This document shows positions 62,161 to 64,000 of a stretch of DNA of 64,000 nt, one piece after another. The position numbers and the translations under genes were made by a program. The notes beneath the pieces were generated by a model, which was not told the DNA's origin, did not search any database, and saw nothing but the letters and a program-made list of their open reading frames with translations. Every line of letters begins with the position of its first letter. Positions within the stretch are counted from its first letter, which is position 1. Source of the stretch: Kiritimatiellia bacterium (GTDB lineage: Bacteria > Verrucomicrobiota > Kiritimatiellia > CAIQIC01 > JAGNIJ01); assembly GCA_018001225.1 (NCBI GenBank), contig JAGNIJ010000001.1, forward strand, positions 238,941 to 302,940, in the 5' to 3' direction.

Positions 62161-63738
62161 ATGGCGTACAACCGCTGCATAACTCCGGGCATTTCCGCGT
62201 CGCTCCTCGCGGCGGGCCTGTTTCTCGTCGCCGCGGGCTGCGCGTCGCTGGACAAGATGACCTCGCCCTCCGCGCCCCAGGAGGACCAGCCGGATCCCGT
62301 GGTTCACGCGCGCATCGAGGAGTTGAGCGCGCGCTGGGAGCAGGAACCCGTGCCGGTGGGCCTGGAGCCGCAGGTGTTTTTCGACGACGCGGTCATCCTG
62401 GAGAAGTCCGAAGGATGGGTCCGGAAACAGGGCGTGCCGGTCAAGCTGAACGAGGGCGAGCCCGTGCTGAAACCGGACCGCTCCTGGGAAGGGCCGATCG
62501 CGGGAGCCTACTTCACGGTGCTGACGAACGACGCCGGCTTGATCCAGATGTGGTACAGCTGCGGCGGCGAGACCTATCGGGGGATGATGGTGGGATCCTA
62601 CATGTCCCTTGCCTATGCCGAGTCCGACGATGGGTTCGAGTGGCGCAAACCCCGCCTGCTACCGGACTTCGACAACGTCGTGCTCTCCCCCGCCTTTGGC
62701 GCCGGGGTGACCTACGACCGGCACGAGCGGCGGGGCGGGCACCGGTACAAGATCGTCTATGGATCTGTCGGCATGCGCGGAGTGAGCCCCCTGCACGGCT
62801 TGGCCTTCGGGCATTCGGGCAACGGCAAGAAGTGGAGCTTCTATGAGGACGTCCGCATGCTGGACGCGCCCCGGTCGGATACGCAATGCAACATCCTGTG
62901 GGACGAAGAACTGGACCTCTATCGTGTCTATTCCCGGACCATGACCAGCGGGGGGCGCTCCTCGCGCCTGGACGTGCGCCCGGTTATCGGCGCTTCGCGC
63001 CTGTTCGTTGTGGCCCGGGCGTTGTTTCTCCCTCTGCCGGTGGCGCCGTGGACGCACGTGGCCGATACGTTTCCCCCGGAAAGCGGGGAGATCTATTCGA
63101 TGACCGTGTACAAGTACGGGGGCCTCTACATCGGCAACCTGGCCCTGTTCTCAAAGCAGATCCTCATTGATTACTGCCTGGCCTATTCGCGGGACGGCGC
63201 CACGTGGGACCTGCAATACGTCAGTCCGGAGCAGGCGCTGATCCCGAGGGGCGGCGAGAAATCCTTCGATGCCGGCATGGTGTATCCCTGCCACGGCCAG
63301 CCGATCGAGCACGGGGCCCAGTGGTTGTTGTATTACGGGGGATCATGGCGGGACCATTCCCAGGAACCGCACGGGGAACCTAGGGAATACGTGTCCGCGG
63401 TGGGCGTGGCCTCGATCCGTAAGGAGGGATTCCTTTACCTGGAAAACGAGGGCGAAACCGCGCGCCTGGTCACCAAGTCGTTCGTCCTGGAGGGCAGCGC
63501 CCTGGAAGTCAACGCGGATGCTTCGAAGGGCCGGGTTGCCGTTGACGTTCTCCCGGGGGACGGCGACGCGTCCGCGAGCCCGCTGCTGCGGGGCGTGCCT
63601 ATCGAACGGGATGGAGTGCGCGTTGGGATGGAATGGAAGGATGGCCGCCTGGCTGATTGGGTTGGCCGGACGGTGCGCCTGCGCTTCGACACGCGCGGCC
63701 CGGTGCGCCTGTACGGCTTCCAGGTCGTACAGAAGTAG
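62161..63738 (+). CDS. Secreted glycosidase-like lipoprotein (beta-propeller)
   Basis: About 525 aa. The start at 62161 gives a lipoprotein signal with lipobox VAAGC; an ATG at 62098 is an alternative. The mature part reads QVFFDDAVILEKSEGWVRKQ, WYSCGGETYRGMM, LAYAESDDGFEWRKPRL, YDRHERRGGHRYKIVYG, LAYSRDGATWDL and YPCHGQPIEHGAQWLLYYGG. These are repeated blade motifs (ESxDGxxW) of five-bladed GH32/43/130-like propellers. A C-terminal beta-sandwich (GRTVRLRFDTRGPVRLYGFQ) may bind glycan. It may trim or bind the exported polymer. The TAG stop lies in a hairpin element. Confidence 0.6.
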   Translation: MAYNRCITPGISASLLAAGLFLVAAGCASLDKMTSPSAPQEDQPDPVVHARIEELSARWEQEPVPVGLEPQVFFDDAVILEKSEGWVRKQGVPVKLNEGEPVLKPDRSWEGPIAGAYFTVLTNDAGLIQMWYSCGGETYRGMMVGSYMSLAYAESDDGFEWRKPRLLPDFDNVVLSPAFGAGVTYDRHERRGGHRYKIVYGSVGMRGVSPLHGLAFGHSGNGKKWSFYEDVRMLDAPRSDTQCNILWDEELDLYRVYSRTMTSGGRSSRLDVRPVIGASRLFVVARALFLPLPVAPWTHVADTFPPESGEIYSMTVYKYGGLYIGNLALFSKQILIDYCLAYSRDGATWDLQYVSPEQALIPRGGEKSFDAGMVYPCHGQPIEHGAQWLLYYGGSWRDHSQEPHGEPREYVSAVGVASIRKEGFLYLENEGETARLVTKSFVLEGSALEVNADASKGRVAVDVLPGDGDASASPLLRGVPIERDGVRVGMEWKDGRLADWVGRTVRLRFDTRGPVRLYGFQVVQK

Positions 63739-63759
63739 CCGCGTGCGTAAGCACGTGGC
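63735..63759. repeat. TTAC-loop hairpin element, copy 6 (supplies a stop codon)
   Basis: GTAGCCGC, GTGC, GTAA, GCAC, GTGGC. The TAG is the stop of the gene at 62161. Loop GTAA is a GNRA tetraloop in this orientation. Confidence 0.7.
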
Positions 63760-63800
63760 AGCGACCGTCACGGTTTGTAGAAACGGCTTCAGGATTAATC

Positions 63801-64000
63801 ATGTATATAACTCTAAAAAAGACCGCCGGCCGCGCCTGGTGGAGGGCGCAGGAGATCTATCGCGAGCTGTTTATCGAGAACAGCGACGTGAAGAAGATCG
63901 AGCGCGCCCTGCAAAGGCTCCACGACGTGGCCCACGCGAGGCCGCTCCGGGAGGACGGCCGGCACATTCTCATCTTCAATCTCCGCCCCTGGTACACCCA
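63801..64000 (+). CDS. Partial protein, cut by the window end
   Basis: An open frame from the ATG at 63801 to the edge (66 codons): MYITLKKTAGRAWWRAQEIY, ELFIENSDVKKIERALQRLH, then GRHILIFNLRPWYT. No signal peptide. The helical start is not diagnostic; a glycan biosynthesis gene would fit the context, but I do not recognise it. Confidence 0.45.
   Translation, partial: MYITLKKTAGRAWWRAQEIYRELFIENSDVKKIERALQRLHDVAHARPLREDGRHILIFNLRPWYT

Overview
The window is a GC-rich bacterial chromosome segment with no rRNA, tRNA, CRISPR array, insertion sequence or phage gene that I could see. Gene content suggests a Gram-negative, probably anaerobic member of the PVC superphylum, most like Kiritimatiellota/Verrucomicrobiota. 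The evidence is LPS genes (kdsA, kdsB, a heptose kinase, lptC-lptA-lptB), a single-chain pyruvate:ferredoxin oxidoreductase, an HPr kinase with HPr and enzyme I but no sugar permease, a secreted enzyme ending in a calcium-binding 'DxDxDG' repeat plus a short C-terminal domain ending FYRI/FFRI, and very many small dispersed repeats. The phylum call is inference from content, not a phylogeny.

Layout. 0.2-9.2 kb (minus strand): a secreted GH57 amylase-like enzyme with two CBM25-like starch-binding modules, then the operon nifJ, dihydroorotate-dehydrogenase-like flavoprotein, ferredoxin. 9.5-13.9 kb: tRNA dihydrouridine synthase, a subtilisin-like protease, two paralogous small lipoproteins, a TerB-like protein. 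14.1-17.4 kb: the conserved rpmH-rnpA-yidD-yidC-jag block. 17.5-21.1 kb: an outer-membrane barrel, a LolA-like protein, and a small operon containing a second YidD domain fused to a TPR-like secreted protein. 21.3-35.4 kb: an envelope/housekeeping run: two DUF3108 paralogues, a metallopeptidase, holA, a DAHP synthase, heptose kinase, kdsB, kdsA, lptC, lptA, lptB, hpf, hprK, ptsH, ptsI, metK.

35.5-64 kb is an exopolysaccharide/capsule island. It opens with a BamE-like lipoprotein, an outer-membrane barrel, a Wza-type exporter, a Wzc-type tyrosine kinase, a WbaP-type initiating transferase and a NusG paralogue. An FkbM methyltransferase and a GbsR/MarR regulator follow. Next come a Wzy/WaaL-like polymerase or ligase, an ABC-2 permease, an SDR epimerase/dehydratase, and pseudaminic acid genes (pseC, pseF, a pseG-acetyltransferase fusion, pseI) interrupted by an AbrB/PIN toxin-antitoxin pair. 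Then comes a cassette of two aminopeptidase-like proteins, an AMP-forming ligase, a PLP aminotransferase, a free acyl carrier protein, a TylF-like methyltransferase and an AAC(3)-family acyltransferase. It ends with a Wzt-type ATPase, a secreted glycosidase-like lipoprotein, and a gene cut by the window edge. The likely product is a pseudaminic-acid-containing surface glycan, possibly decorated by an ACP-bound acyl or aminoacyl group (inference).

The most unusual feature is the density of dispersed repeats. They include 7-bp-period arrays, a 19-bp palindrome in a phased triplet, a tetraloop hairpin family whose stem co-varies across six copies, and ~97-bp inverted-repeat elements. Several supply stop codons, C-termini, an N-terminus or internal segments of real genes.
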